Source: Actinacidiphila glaucinigra (GTDB taxonomy: Bacteria; Actinomycetota; Actinomycetes; Streptomycetales; Streptomycetaceae). Taken from it: DNA of 64,000 bases. Shown here piece by piece: positions 37,716 through 45,893 of this stretch (within the stretch, counting starts at the first letter, position 1; the number at the start of each line of letters is the position of its first letter). The stretch lies in NCBI RefSeq assembly GCF_900188405.1, contig NZ_FZOF01000036.1, positions 20,790 through 84,789 of the forward strand, read 5' to 3'. The notes below the pieces were generated by a model that was not told where the DNA came from, ran no database searches, and saw nothing but the letters and a program-made list of their open reading frames with translations. The position numbers and the translations under genes were made by a program.

Positions 37716-38279
37716 CTAACGCACCACGCGGTAGCGGAGGTAGACGACTCTTGAGCCGAAGGTGCGGGTCTCGACCAGTTCGAGATCCACCCGGCGCTCG
37801 TGCTGCGGGAAGAACGGAATGCCGCCGCCCACCAGCACCGGGTAGACCCTGGCCCGGTACTCGTCGATGAGACCCGACGCGGCCGCCTCGGCGGCGAGCG
37901 TCGCACCGCCGATCGCGATGTTGCCGTCCCCCGGCTCGGCTCGCAATCGCTCGATCTCCTCCGCCAGGCCGCCGGAGGCCAGGCGGGCATTGCCCTGCAC
38001 CGCCGACAGCGTGGTGGAGAACACCACCTTGGGGAGCGCCTTCCACACCGTGGCGAAGTCGAGCGTAGAGAAGTCGAGCGATGGATTCTGGTCGACGGTC
38101 TCCCAGTACAGCATCGTCTCGTACAGCCGTCGTCCCAACAGGTGGACACCGGCCTCTCGCACCTCGTCGGTGGCGAAGCGAAAGACCTCCTCGTCGGGCG
38201 GCGTCCAGTCGAAGCCGCCGTCCGGCCCGACGACGTAGCCGTCCAGTGAGACGCCCATCGAGTACGTCACGCTGCGCAT
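37716..38279 (-). CDS. Dihydrofolate reductase family (RibD C-terminal) protein
   Basis: 187 aa from ATG 38279 with GAGGAGG upstream. The start MRSVTYSMGVSLDGYVVGPDGGF, the strand-loop GRRLYETMLYWE and IAIGGATLAAEAAASGLIDEY are hallmarks of RibD_C/YyaP-YwjB-like proteins, which are NADPH-binding reductases without known substrates. Start codon overlaps the last base of the upstream remnant's stop. It is a stand-alone minus-strand gene. Confidence 0.9.
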   Translation of the reverse strand: MRSVTYSMGVSLDGYVVGPDGGFDWTPPDEEVFRFATDEVREAGVHLLGRRLYETMLYWETVDQNPSLDFSTLDFATVWKALPKVVFSTTLSAVQGNARLASGGLAEEIERLRAEPGDGNIAIGGATLAAEAAASGLIDEYRARVYPVLVGGGIPFFPQHERRVDLELVETRTFGSRVVYLRYRVVR

Positions 38280-38575
38280 CAGAAGGCCTCCTCGGTAACG
38301 GTGGTTTCGACAGTACGACCGCCGGACACCGCAGGACTCATCGCGACGCGAGATCCACTGGGCCACGTCACCGCACGACCGGCCTCGACGAGGAGCGACG
38401 TGACCCCGGCGGGGACGGCGAAGACGTGGGGCCCGGGGTTGGAGAGGACGACGGTCGTCGGCATGCCGGGCCCGGACGGCCGGCAGCCCCCGCGATCTCC
38501 GCCACCGCTCCCCGCCGACGCCGGCGCCGGTGCCGCGCCGACGAGGCCGGTGACGCCGAGGAAAACGACTTCCAC
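38279..38575 (-). pseudogene. Truncated secreted glycine-rich protein gene
   Basis: From GTG 38575 the frame gives a signal-peptide-like start (VEVVFLGVTGLVGAAPAPASA) and then NPGPHVFAVPAGVTSLLVEA, a motif seen near the N-terminus of secreted glycine-rich actinomycete proteins. The rest of such proteins is missing: a stop comes at 38279, which overlaps the start of the next gene. Start and family are uncertain. Confidence 0.35.
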
Positions 38576-38760
38576 GCCGGCGGCGTGCCCGACCCGGTTC
38601 CGTGTCAGGTCGGATCTGCGGGCGGATGGGCGTCGATTCCGGCGGGAGGAAGCGGGACGGGCAGGTTGACCAGGCCGAACGAATCGCAGCCGGGCCCGAC
38701 CGGCGGTGATGGTTCCGATGGCCGTGGTGCACCAGCCGTGCGGTCGGCCGGGAACACCGG

Positions 38761-39252
38761 CTAGCGGGGACCGCAGGCGCATCCTCCGCCGATGCCGGCC
38801 GGCGTGGCGTCCTGGGCCGACTCGGCCCGGTCCTCGGAGGTGCAGCACGCGACCGGTGCGCCGTCCGCGGTCTTGCCGAGGGTGTCGGCGTCGGCCTTGA
38901 CCACGTAGACCTCCCACGGTTCCTTGCCGGGGCCGGTGACCCAGACCTTGTCCTGGAGGGCGTAGCAGCAGGAGGTGTCGTTCTCCTCGAAGGTGGCCAG
39001 ACCCGCGTCCCGGAGCCGCCCGGTGGCCGCGGTGACCTGGTCGGTGGACTCGACCTCGACACCGAGGTGGTCCAAGCGGGTGTCCTGGCCGTCCTCGCCC
39101 TCGATCAGGACGAGCTTGAGCGGGGGTTCGGCGATGGCGAAGTTGGCGTAGCCAGGGCGGAGTTTGGCCGGCTCGACGCCGAAGAGCCTGGAGTAGAACG
39201 CGATGGACCCTTCGAGGTCGGCGACGCGCAGGGCGAGCTGAACGCGGGACAT
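38761..39252 (-). CDS. arsI: ArsI/CadI C-As lyase-type glyoxalase-fold protein
   Basis: 163 aa from ATG 39252 with GGGAG upstream. Vicinal oxygen chelate fold: QLALRVADLEGSIAFYSRLF, then His62 in DHLGVEVE and Glu114 in PWEVYVV as metal ligands. The vicinal Cys pair of the ArsI family is present (Cys95-Cys96 in NDTSCCYAL), with further Cys in the tail (CCTSED and GGGCACG). ArsI splits the carbon-arsenic bond of trivalent methylarsenicals. CadI is the cadmium-induced relative, so both are possible. It is divergent from arsR across a palindromic operator. Confidence 0.88.
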   Translation of the reverse strand: MSRVQLALRVADLEGSIAFYSRLFGVEPAKLRPGYANFAIAEPPLKLVLIEGEDGQDTRLDHLGVEVESTDQVTAATGRLRDAGLATFEENDTSCCYALQDKVWVTGPGKEPWEVYVVKADADTLGKTADGAPVACCTSEDRAESAQDATPAGIGGGCACGPR

Positions 39253-39273
39253 GACGGACTCCCTCTTCTGCTT

Positions 39274-39297
39274 CTGTATCGACATCCATCGATACAG
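39274..39297. promoter_or_regulatory. ArsR-type operator palindrome
   Basis: CTGTATCGA (39274-39282) and TCGATACAG (39289-39297) are perfect 9-bp inverted repeats with a 6-bp spacer. They lie 21 bp upstream of the arsI start and 51 bp upstream of arsR, so one bound repressor could control both directions. Confidence 0.75.
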
Positions 39298-39348
39298 CTC
39301 GACAGGGTCGAGGTTGCCAGCTGCATCGATGAGCGTCAACATAGACAC

Positions 39349-39738
39349 ATGTCGAAATCAGAACTGCGGGTCCTCGGGCAGGACGATCAGGACGTCGCGT
39401 GCTGCTCGCCGATGGTCCGCGAACCGCTGGGCGAAGCGGATGCCGTCGACCTGGCGCGCATGTTCAAGGCCCTGGCTGATCCGGTGCGGCTCCGGCTGCT
39501 GTCGCTGATCGCCTCCTACGAGGGCGGCGAGGCGTGCGTGTGCGATCTGACCGGGCCGTTCGACGTGTCGCAGCCGACGATCTCCCATCACCTCAAGGTG
39601 CTGCGCGAAGCGGGTCTGGTCGGCTCCGAACGCCGCGGCACCTGGGTCTACTACTGGGTCCTGCCGCCCGCGCTCGCCCGGCTCTCCTCCCTCCTCCAGG
39701 CCCCGGCCGAACCGGTTGCTGCCGGGGCCCGCGGATGA
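39349..39738 (+). CDS. arsR: ArsR family arsenic-responsive repressor
   Basis: 129 aa from ATG 39349. The winged helix is VDLARMFKALADPVRLRLL, then VSQPTISHHLKVLREAGLV. Cysteines fit an arsenite site: Cys18-Cys19 near the N-terminus and Cys63-x-Cys65 (EACVCDLTGPF) in the region where actinobacterial ArsR proteins bind As(III). It should leave its operator at 39274-39297 when arsenite or a methylarsenical binds. Its stop overlaps the start of the aquaporin gene (ATGA). Confidence 0.9.
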   Translation: MSKSELRVLGQDDQDVACCSPMVREPLGEADAVDLARMFKALADPVRLRLLSLIASYEGGEACVCDLTGPFDVSQPTISHHLKVLREAGLVGSERRGTWVYYWVLPPALARLSSLLQAPAEPVAAGARG

Positions 39739-40484
39739 CCGCCCCATCTCCGCTCGGCCGCCGGGCCGCCGCCGAGTGCGTCGGTACCGCCGCCCTGGTC
39801 GCGGTCGTGGTGGGCTCGGGCATCCAGGCCACGGAGCTGTCCCGCGATGTGGGCGTACAACTGCTGGCCAACTCCCTCGCCACCGTGTTCGGCTTGGGCG
39901 TGCTGATCGCCCTGCTCGGCCCGGTCTCCGGCGCGCACCTCAACCCGGTCGTCACCCTGGCCGTCTGGTGGACCGGCCGTGCCACCGGTGACGGACCGGC
40001 CCCGCGCGAGGTCGCGGTCTACGTGCCCGCCCAAGTCGCCGGCGCCATCGGCGGTGCCGTCCTGGCCGACGCGATGTTCGCCGAACCGCTGGTGGCCTGG
40101 TCCGCGCACGACCGATCCGCCGGGCACCTGTGGCTGGGCGAGGTCGTCGCCACCGCGGGCCTGATCGTGCTCATCCTCGGGCTCGGCCGCACGGGACAGC
40201 GGCGCATCGGACCGGTCGCCGTCGCCTCCTACATCGGGGCGGCGTACTGGTTCACCTCCTCCACCAGCTTCGCCAACCCCGCCGTGACCATCGGACGCAC
40301 CTTCTCCGACACCTTCGCCGGCATCGCCCCCGCCTCCGTGACGCCGTTCATCGCCGCCCAACTCGTCGGCGCCGTCGTCGGCCTGGCCCTCGTCGCCGTC
40401 CTCTTCGGCCGTACCGCTCCCGCCGCGACGCCGGTGGTCGCCGTCCCGCCCGGCGAGCCGGAACTCGCCGTCACCAGTCACTGA
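39735..40484 (+). CDS. aqpS: Aquaglyceroporin, AqpS-type arsenite channel
   Basis: 249 aa from ATG 39735, overlapping the arsR stop by four bases. MIP fold with six hydrophobic segments and both half-helix motifs: SGAHLNPVVTLAVWW (NPV instead of NPA) and SSTSFANPAVTIGRTFSD. Placed between arsR and arsC, it most likely lets arsenite leave the cell down its gradient, as shown for AqpS in Sinorhizobium. The NPV change in the first box is notable but is known in channels of this group. Confidence 0.85.
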   Translation: MTAPSPLGRRAAAECVGTAALVAVVVGSGIQATELSRDVGVQLLANSLATVFGLGVLIALLGPVSGAHLNPVVTLAVWWTGRATGDGPAPREVAVYVPAQVAGAIGGAVLADAMFAEPLVAWSAHDRSAGHLWLGEVVATAGLIVLILGLGRTGQRRIGPVAVASYIGAAYWFTSSTSFANPAVTIGRTFSDTFAGIAPASVTPFIAAQLVGAVVGLALVAVLFGRTAPAATPVVAVPPGEPELAVTSH

Positions 40485-40499
40485 TCAAGGAAGAACCCC

Positions 40500-40919
40500 G
40501 TGAGCACTCCCACCGTCCCGTCCGTGCTGTTCGTCTGTGTCCACAACGCCGGCCGGTCCCAGATGGCCGCCGCCTTCCTCACCCACCTCGCGGGGGACCG
40601 GGTCGAGGTGCGCTCGGCCGGCTCCGCCCCCGCCGACGCGGTCAACCCCGCCGTGGTCGATGCCATGAGGGAAGCCGGGATCGACATCGCCGCCGAGGTC
40701 CCCAAGGTCCTCACCACCGAGGCGGTGCAGTCCTCCGACGTGGTCATCACGATGGGCTGCGGCGACGCCTGCCCCTACTTCCCCGGCAAGCGCTACCTCG
40801 ACTGGCAGCTCGACGACCCCGCCGGCCAGGGCGTCGACGCCGTCCGCCCCATCCGCGACGAGATCGAGCAGCGCGTCATGGGTCTGCTCACCGAGCTCGG
40901 CGTCGAGCCGCGGTCATGA
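40500..40919 (+). CDS. arsC: Arsenate reductase, low-molecular-weight phosphatase type
   Basis: 139 aa from GTG 40500 with AAGGAAG upstream. The P-loop is VCVHNAGRSQ, with Cys13-x5-Arg19. Two more Cys occur in MGCGDACPYFPGK, matching the resolving Cys of thioredoxin-coupled or mycothiol-coupled ArsC. It reduces arsenate to arsenite, which then leaves through the aquaporin gene product made from the same transcript. Its stop overlaps an ATG at 40916. Confidence 0.93.
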   Translation: MSTPTVPSVLFVCVHNAGRSQMAAAFLTHLAGDRVEVRSAGSAPADAVNPAVVDAMREAGIDIAAEVPKVLTTEAVQSSDVVITMGCGDACPYFPGKRYLDWQLDDPAGQGVDAVRPIRDEIEQRVMGLLTELGVEPRS

Positions 40920-40999
40920 CCTCCGGCGTCCCCGCCCCCTTGCACGCATGCAGCGCCGCCCTCCTGGAGCTGTGCTGCGGTGGGCCGACCGTCGCCTGA
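40916..40999 (+). CDS. Possible Cys-rich 27-residue peptide after arsC
   Basis: ATG 40916 overlaps the arsC stop (ATGA), so ribosomes could re-initiate. The product, MTSGVPAPLHACSAALLELCCGG and four more residues, has three Cys (one CC pair) and ends at 40999. It could be a tiny As/thiol-binding peptide or a decayed start of a missing gene such as a thioredoxin reductase. A strong terminator follows (41039-41077), so the operon ends here. Coding status unproven. Confidence 0.3.
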   Translation: MTSGVPAPLHACSAALLELCCGGPTVA

Positions 41000-41038
41000 C
41001 CCGGTCCTGAACTGCGGCCATGCGTTGGGCACGCGCCG

Positions 41039-41080
41039 GAGCCCCCTCACTGGCGTCTGCGGTCAGCGAGGGGGCTCTTT
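41039..41080 (+). terminator. Rho-independent terminator of the ars operon
   Basis: GAGCCCCCTC (41039-41048) pairs exactly with GAGGGGGCTC (41068-41077); inner CTG/CAG can add pairs. The stem is followed by TTT. It closes the arsR-aqpS-arsC transcript and also faces the convergent DUF4188 gene. Confidence 0.8.
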
Positions 41081-41197
41081 CGTACGGGTGACGTTCATCT
41101 GTGGGGCGCGTCACTCACGTGACGGGTGCCAAGTGGCCGGTCGGTGTCCAGGCGGGCCAAGGCGCTTCAGCGTGAGTGATCCCCGCGGAACGGACGC

Positions 41198-41689
41198 CTA
41201 CCCCCGTCCCGCTCTCAGCCGCTGGGCCGCCGTGTCGCCGCGCCGGCCGACCGGCACGACACCCGTCGCGGCGGCGAGGCCGTACGCGGGCATGTCGACG
41301 TACACCGATTCGTAGGAGCCCGCCGGGACGATGAACGTCTCGTGCCAGATGCCCACATGACCCCTTCCGGCGCGTGCGCGTCGGTTGAACGCCGTCCACG
41401 CGGGCCGGTGCTCCTGGTCCTGCTGGTGGGCGTAGGCGAGGAGCCGTTCCTTGTCGGACCAGTACTGGACGACGTAGAAGTCTCGGAGGCCGCCGTAAAG
41501 CACCTTGTAGCCGAGGAGCCCGCTGCTCTTCTCCTGTGACAGCTCGCGCAGCATGCGTGGCATCGACATGAATGCCGGAAACCAACTGGAGAATGCTCGC
41601 ATCCGGTTGATCCGCAGCCCGATGTGGAAGACGACGACGTCGCCTTCGGCGGCGGCGGTGTTGCGACCCGGAACCACTTTCTCTGACAT
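41198..41689 (-). CDS. DUF4188 monooxygenase-like protein
   Basis: 163 aa from ATG 41689, with GGGGAAG upstream. The product looks like a dimeric alpha/beta barrel monooxygenase: VVVFHIGLRINRMRAFSSWF, SSGLLGYKVLYGGLRDFYVVQYW, then HETFIVPAGSYESVYVDMP. This is the DUF4188 family, near antibiotic-biosynthesis monooxygenases. It is the last gene of a run of three minus-strand genes with a 2TM protein and a hydrolase; spacing of 30-50 bp suggests an operon. Confidence 0.85.
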   Translation of the reverse strand: MSEKVVPGRNTAAAEGDVVVFHIGLRINRMRAFSSWFPAFMSMPRMLRELSQEKSSGLLGYKVLYGGLRDFYVVQYWSDKERLLAYAHQQDQEHRPAWTAFNRRARAGRGHVGIWHETFIVPAGSYESVYVDMPAYGLAAATGVVPVGRRGDTAAQRLRAGRG

Positions 41690-41723
41690 GATCTTCCCCT
41701 GGTTCACGTTGCGTTGGTTCAGG

Positions 41724-41933
41724 TCATGGCCGGACGAGTGATCGGGACTTCGAACGAACTGCCCAGAAGTGGATCGCCAGCCCGATACCCCAGCCGAGAA
41801 TCGACCACAAGGGCCAGAAGAAGTGGTCGGGTGTGAGAATCCCCCACAGCACCACCTGGGCCACATTGGCGACGATGTACCAGAGAAGGTGGACCCGCAG
41901 GCCCCACTTCATGGCCTTCTCGCTCTTTTGCAT
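41724..41933 (-). CDS. Small 2TM domain protein
   Basis: 69 aa from ATG 41933 (MQKSEKAMKWGLRVH); a GTG at 41945 is the alternative. Two helices (LLWYIVANVAQVVLWGIL and WPLWSILGWGIGLAIHFWAV) joined by a short loop make it a 2TM-domain protein. Function unknown; such proteins are often fused to histidine kinases. It sits between the hydrolase and DUF4188 genes. Confidence 0.7.
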   Translation of the reverse strand: MQKSEKAMKWGLRVHLLWYIVANVAQVVLWGILTPDHFFWPLWSILGWGIGLAIHFWAVRSKSRSLVRP

Positions 41934-41983
41934 TCTCTCTCCCACGGATCAACGGATCGCTGCACTTGCGGTGACCAGCGGTG

Positions 41984-42706
41984 CTACTGCGGGAGCGTCT
42001 GCTCCTGCACGGCTGTCTCGATGAGGGCCACCGTCGCACCCGGCCGGGAGACGAAGACCATGTGAGAGGCACCCTCGACCACCTGGGTCTTCGCGCCGGA
42101 GCGCTGGGCCATGAATTCCTGCGTCGCCGGCGGGATGATCCTGTCGGCACCGCTGATCAGGTTGTAGCTCGGGATCGTGTGCCACGCCTGCGGACCGGTG
42201 GCGGGCTCGCCCAGGGCGGCTCCGGTGGCGGGGCGTTGCGTGATCGAGTAGAGGGTGGCTTCCTCCGCCGACACGTCGGCCGCGAAATGAGGATGGAAGA
42301 CCCTCGGGTCGATGTACAGGTCGACCTGACCGTCGGGCAGCGGCACCGGCTTGAGGGACTCGCCCACGGTGCTGCCGGGGAACTTCTCCACCAGTGCCTG
42401 CGCGCTCTCGCCCGTCTCCGGCACGAACGCCGCCAGGTAGACCAGTGCCTTCACGTTCGCGTTTCCCTCGGCGGCAGTCGAGATGACCGCACCCCCGTAC
42501 GAGTGCCCGACCAGCACGATCGGTCCCTCGATACTGTCCAGCAGCGCCTTGACCTGAGCCGCGTCAAAAGCGAGCCCTCGAAGTGGATTCGGCGCGGCGA
42601 CCACTGAATGGCCGTCGGCGACAAGCCGCTTGGCGATGCCGTTGAAGCCGCTGCTGTCGGCAAAGGCTCCGTGCACGAGCACGATCGTCGGATTTCCGCT
42701 CACCAT
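41984..42706 (-). CDS. Cytosolic alpha/beta hydrolase
   Basis: 240 aa from ATG 42706. Alpha/beta hydrolase of the pyrethroid-hydrolase/EstC-like type: TIVLVHGAFADSSGFNGIA, VLVGHSYGGAVIS with the nucleophile Ser at about 90, LAAFVPETGES, and a closing EGASHMVFVSRPG with the catalytic His. It has no signal peptide. A second hydrolase of the same kind with a Tat-type leader lies at 57495-58292. It is the first gene of the 42.7-41.2 kb minus-strand set. Confidence 0.88.
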   Translation of the reverse strand: MVSGNPTIVLVHGAFADSSGFNGIAKRLVADGHSVVAAPNPLRGLAFDAAQVKALLDSIEGPIVLVGHSYGGAVISTAAEGNANVKALVYLAAFVPETGESAQALVEKFPGSTVGESLKPVPLPDGQVDLYIDPRVFHPHFAADVSAEEATLYSITQRPATGAALGEPATGPQAWHTIPSYNLISGADRIIPPATQEFMAQRSGAKTQVVEGASHMVFVSRPGATVALIETAVQEQTLPQ

Positions 42707-43099
42707 GGACCAACCTCTCTTTCGGATGACGGCCGACAGGGGCCGGAGCGGGTGTCGGGTTCTCCCGCACCGTCCGGCTGACGACCACTTCTTCACACCG
42801 CGCTTGCGGGAACGTCCGCCGGCGCGACGTCGACGTCGACGGCCGGAAGTATCCGGACACGTCGGTCGACGAACGCGGGGGCGTGACCGCGGCGACCGTG
42901 GTGGGTTCGCGGACGAACTCGGCGAAGTACGCCACGGCTCCACACCCTCACGCTCGACGCCAAGCTATGGCGTCGCACTGGACAGGAATGGAATGAGACC
43001 GGCACCTGGTTCCGGGGGGCCTTCACTGATCATTCAGTCGACGTCAAGCCGGTTCGGCCAATCTGAGCGCCTCGGAGGACAGAGGACTGGGGGTGGCCG
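42707..43099. other. 393-bp region with a small gene remnant and promoters
   Basis: It separates the divergent hydrolase and flavoprotein genes. The only protein-like stretch is the short minus-strand remnant at 42857-42935 (separate entry). Otherwise frames are Arg/Pro-rich and lack ribosome sites. It must contain the promoters for both directions. Confidence 0.4.
42857..42935 (-). pseudogene. 5' remnant of a phospholipid/SAM methyltransferase-like gene
   Basis: GTG 42935 with GTGGAG just before it starts a frame VAYFAEFVREPTTVAAVTPP, which resembles the first helix and loop of methyltransferases of the PmtA-like group (FVRxPxxVGAVxPSS). The match stops after ~26 residues, and the rest is low-complexity. 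A remnant is likely, but the stretch is too short to be sure. Confidence 0.25.
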
Positions 43100-45676
43100 A
43101 TGGTGTCGGACGAGGAAGCCGATGTGGTGGTGATCGGGTCGGGAATGGGCGGTCTCGCGGCGGCGCGCACCATCGCGCAGTTCGGCGGGAAGCGTGTTCT
43201 CGTCCTCGAACAGCACTACACGCTCGGTGGGATGACACACGAGTTCTCCCGCGCCGGGCGATACCGGTTCGGTACCGGACTGCATTACATGAGCGCGAGC
43301 GCCGGCCCGTTTCTCGGGTTCATGACGGACGGAAGGGCGCAGCTCTCGCCCCTGCCGGACGAGTACGACGCACTGCACTTCCCGGGGTTCGACTTCGCCG
43401 TCCCCGCCACGAAGGAACGGTTCCGTGAGCATCTGAAGGAACGGTTCCCAGCCGAGTCCGACGCGATCGACCGGTTCTTCCGGACCATGCGCTGGGCCAT
43501 GGCCGGGCTGACCGCGCGCAACGTCTTCGCGTCGTTCCCCGCCGGCGTACGAAAAGCGGGTGCGCCCATCGTCGAGCGGCTCTTCCCGTCGACGTTCCGA
43601 TCGTTGCGGGACCAGGTTGCCCGCAGCTTCCGCGATCCGCAGCTGCGGGCCGTTCTGGCCGCGCGTTGGGGGCTCTACGGCACTCCGCCGGCGTCGAGCG
43701 CGTTCGGCTATCACGCGGCGGTCCCGCTGACCTTCTTCATGGAGGGCACCGCACATCCCGTGGGCGGCCCGCAGGAGCTCAACCGGGTCGTTCTGGAGAT
43801 CCTGCGGCGGTACGGCGTGGTGCTGCGCTCCCGGCAGAGGGTTCACGAGGTCGTCGTCGAGGGCGGCAAGGTGACCGGTGTCGACGTCGAGGACACCGCC
43901 ACCGGCCGCCGCTACCGTGTCCGGACGGACACCGTGGTCTCAGCGGCCGGAGTACGCAACACGTACGCCCTGATCGGGAAGAGCCACGAACTGGCGGATC
44001 TGCCCGAGGAACGGTCGGCGGTCATGCTGTTCCTCGGCCTGGACCGGTCGCCGGCCGAGTTCGGGCTGCGCGGCGAGAACCACTGGTTCATGCCGGATCT
44101 CGACGAGCACGACAGCATTCGTCGCCCTCCGGGGGAAGGCACGCTGTACGTCTCGTTCGCCTCGCTCAACAACCCGGCCGCCCGGTTTCACACGGTGGAG
44201 CTGCTGGAACTCGTCGATCCGAAGGTGGTCGACCAGTGGCGCGGCACGCCGGAGGACGAGCGGCCCGACAGCTACCGGAAGTTCAAGGACGAGCTGACCG
44301 ACCGGCTGATCGCCCGCCTGGAGGAACGCTGGCCCGGCTTCCGGGAGACGATCGCATTCGCCGAACTGGCGACACCGCTGTCGTTCGAGACCTATCAGCA
44401 CAGTGTGCGGGGATCCTTCTACGGACTCGCGGCGACTCCCCAGCGGTTGCGCTCGGCGCGCGCGGGGTGCCGTACTCCGGTCAAGGGCCTCTTCGTGGCC
44501 GGGCAGGACGCCTGGGGGTCCGGCGTGGTGGGGGCGCTGGCGGGCGGGCTGATGGCGGCGAACGCGGTCCTGAAACCGCGGCAGCTCGGGACGATGTGGC
44601 AGGCCATCCGTTCCGGCGGGACGACCCGTGATCCGGCCACGCCCTGGGAGGGCTATCTGCGCGTGGCCGGCATCGAGGCGCTGACCCCGACCGTCCGCAG
44701 GATCCGCTTCGAACCCCTGGGCGGGGACGCGATGCCGTTCTCGTTCGCCGCCGGGCAGTACGTGAAGGTCGACCTGCCCGTCGCCATCGAGCCGATCGAA
44801 CGGTCGTACTCGATCTGCAGCGGTCCCGGGGAGAGCGGCTTCGTCGAGATCGCTGTGAAGCACGAGCCGGACGGGCTGGGTTCGGGATTCCTGCACGAGG
44901 ATCTGGAGGTCGGGCCGGCCTTGCGGGTGAGCGGTCCGCACGGCGAGTTCACCTGGGAGCCGGGCACCGAGGAAGGCGCTGCGGACACACTCCTGCTCAT
45001 CGCGGGGGGCGTCGGGATCACCCCGCTGATGAGTGTCCTGCTCGCGGCCGCCGACGCCGGTCACACGGGGCGGATCGTCCTGCTGGCGAGCTTCCGGACC
45101 GAGGAGGAGATGCTGTTCGGGCCGGAGATCGAGGCGGTCCAGTCCCGGTTGCCGGGACTGGAGGTATCGATCTTCACGACAGGCCGGAACCGGCGGATCG
45201 GTCTCGACGAGTTGCTGCCCCACGCAGGACCGACGACCCGCGTGCACCTGTGCGGGCCGGCGCCCATGATGCAGGACCTGATCGGCAGCCTGAGAGTACT
45301 GGGGGTGCCGCGAGAGGCCATCCGCACCGAGGCGTTCGTGTCGGGCCGGAGCAAGGAGACCCGCCGGGAGAAGGCGCACGCCATCGCCGTGGCCGCCGCG
45401 GCGGCCGGTGTCACCGAGTTCATGATCGGGACGGTGGGCGGCGCCCCGGTGTTCCCGTGCAGCCCCGGGCAGTCGGTCCTCGACGCCGCCAACGCCGTCG
45501 GCGTCGCGTTGCCCCAGTCGTGCGGCGAAGGCGCTTGCGGTACCTGTCGGGTGCGGGTGCTCTCGGGTGGCTACGAGACCGACGACCGGGGGATGTTCTC
45601 CGCCGAGGAACTGGCGGCGGGCTGGCGGCTGGCCTGCCAGACCCTGCCCACCGAGGACCTGGTGATCGGCCAGTAG
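43100..45676 (+). CDS. Carotenoid-isomerase-like flavoprotein fused to ferredoxin reductase and 2Fe-2S ferredoxin
   Basis: 858 aa from ATG 43100 (G-rich site). Residues 1 to about 510 are a CrtI/CrtISO or all-trans-retinol-13,14-reductase-like FAD oxidoreductase: VVVIGSGMGGLAAARTIAQFG near the start and LFVAGQDAWGSGVVGALAGG near the end. Residues about 530-760 are a FAD/NAD(P) reductase of the ferredoxin-reductase type (RSYSICSGPG, then LIAGGVGITPLMSVLLAA, then HLCGPAPMMQDL). The last ~80 residues are a plant-type 2Fe-2S ferredoxin with CGEGACGTC and a final Cys in WRLACQT. One chain thus holds an NAD(P)H entry, an iron-sulfur relay and a terminal flavin. The substrate is probably a polyene or steroid-like lipid. 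Confidence 0.88.
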   Translation: MVSDEEADVVVIGSGMGGLAAARTIAQFGGKRVLVLEQHYTLGGMTHEFSRAGRYRFGTGLHYMSASAGPFLGFMTDGRAQLSPLPDEYDALHFPGFDFAVPATKERFREHLKERFPAESDAIDRFFRTMRWAMAGLTARNVFASFPAGVRKAGAPIVERLFPSTFRSLRDQVARSFRDPQLRAVLAARWGLYGTPPASSAFGYHAAVPLTFFMEGTAHPVGGPQELNRVVLEILRRYGVVLRSRQRVHEVVVEGGKVTGVDVEDTATGRRYRVRTDTVVSAAGVRNTYALIGKSHELADLPEERSAVMLFLGLDRSPAEFGLRGENHWFMPDLDEHDSIRRPPGEGTLYVSFASLNNPAARFHTVELLELVDPKVVDQWRGTPEDERPDSYRKFKDELTDRLIARLEERWPGFRETIAFAELATPLSFETYQHSVRGSFYGLAATPQRLRSARAGCRTPVKGLFVAGQDAWGSGVVGALAGGLMAANAVLKPRQLGTMWQAIRSGGTTRDPATPWEGYLRVAGIEALTPTVRRIRFEPLGGDAMPFSFAAGQYVKVDLPVAIEPIERSYSICSGPGESGFVEIAVKHEPDGLGSGFLHEDLEVGPALRVSGPHGEFTWEPGTEEGAADTLLLIAGGVGITPLMSVLLAAADAGHTGRIVLLASFRTEEEMLFGPEIEAVQSRLPGLEVSIFTTGRNRRIGLDELLPHAGPTTRVHLCGPAPMMQDLIGSLRVLGVPREAIRTEAFVSGRSKETRREKAHAIAVAAAAAGVTEFMIGTVGGAPVFPCSPGQSVLDAANAVGVALPQSCGEGACGTCRVRVLSGGYETDDRGMFSAEELAAGWRLACQTLPTEDLVIGQ

Positions 45677-45893
45677 GACGGGCCGGCCGCGGTTGCCGTC
45701 CGGGCCGTCCCGTCGGCAGCGCGACGGGCAACGGCTTCTGACTCCGGCCGGTCCGGTTTCGTGGCGTTCGGCGCGTTGCCCGGCTGAAGAACCTGCCGCG
45801 ATGACTGAAGTCGTTCTCCCTGCCGCGTGACTTCCGTCATCACGGGCGGCGGGCGGCAGCGAGGGCGACCCGGGACTGGGAATGGAAGAGAAA

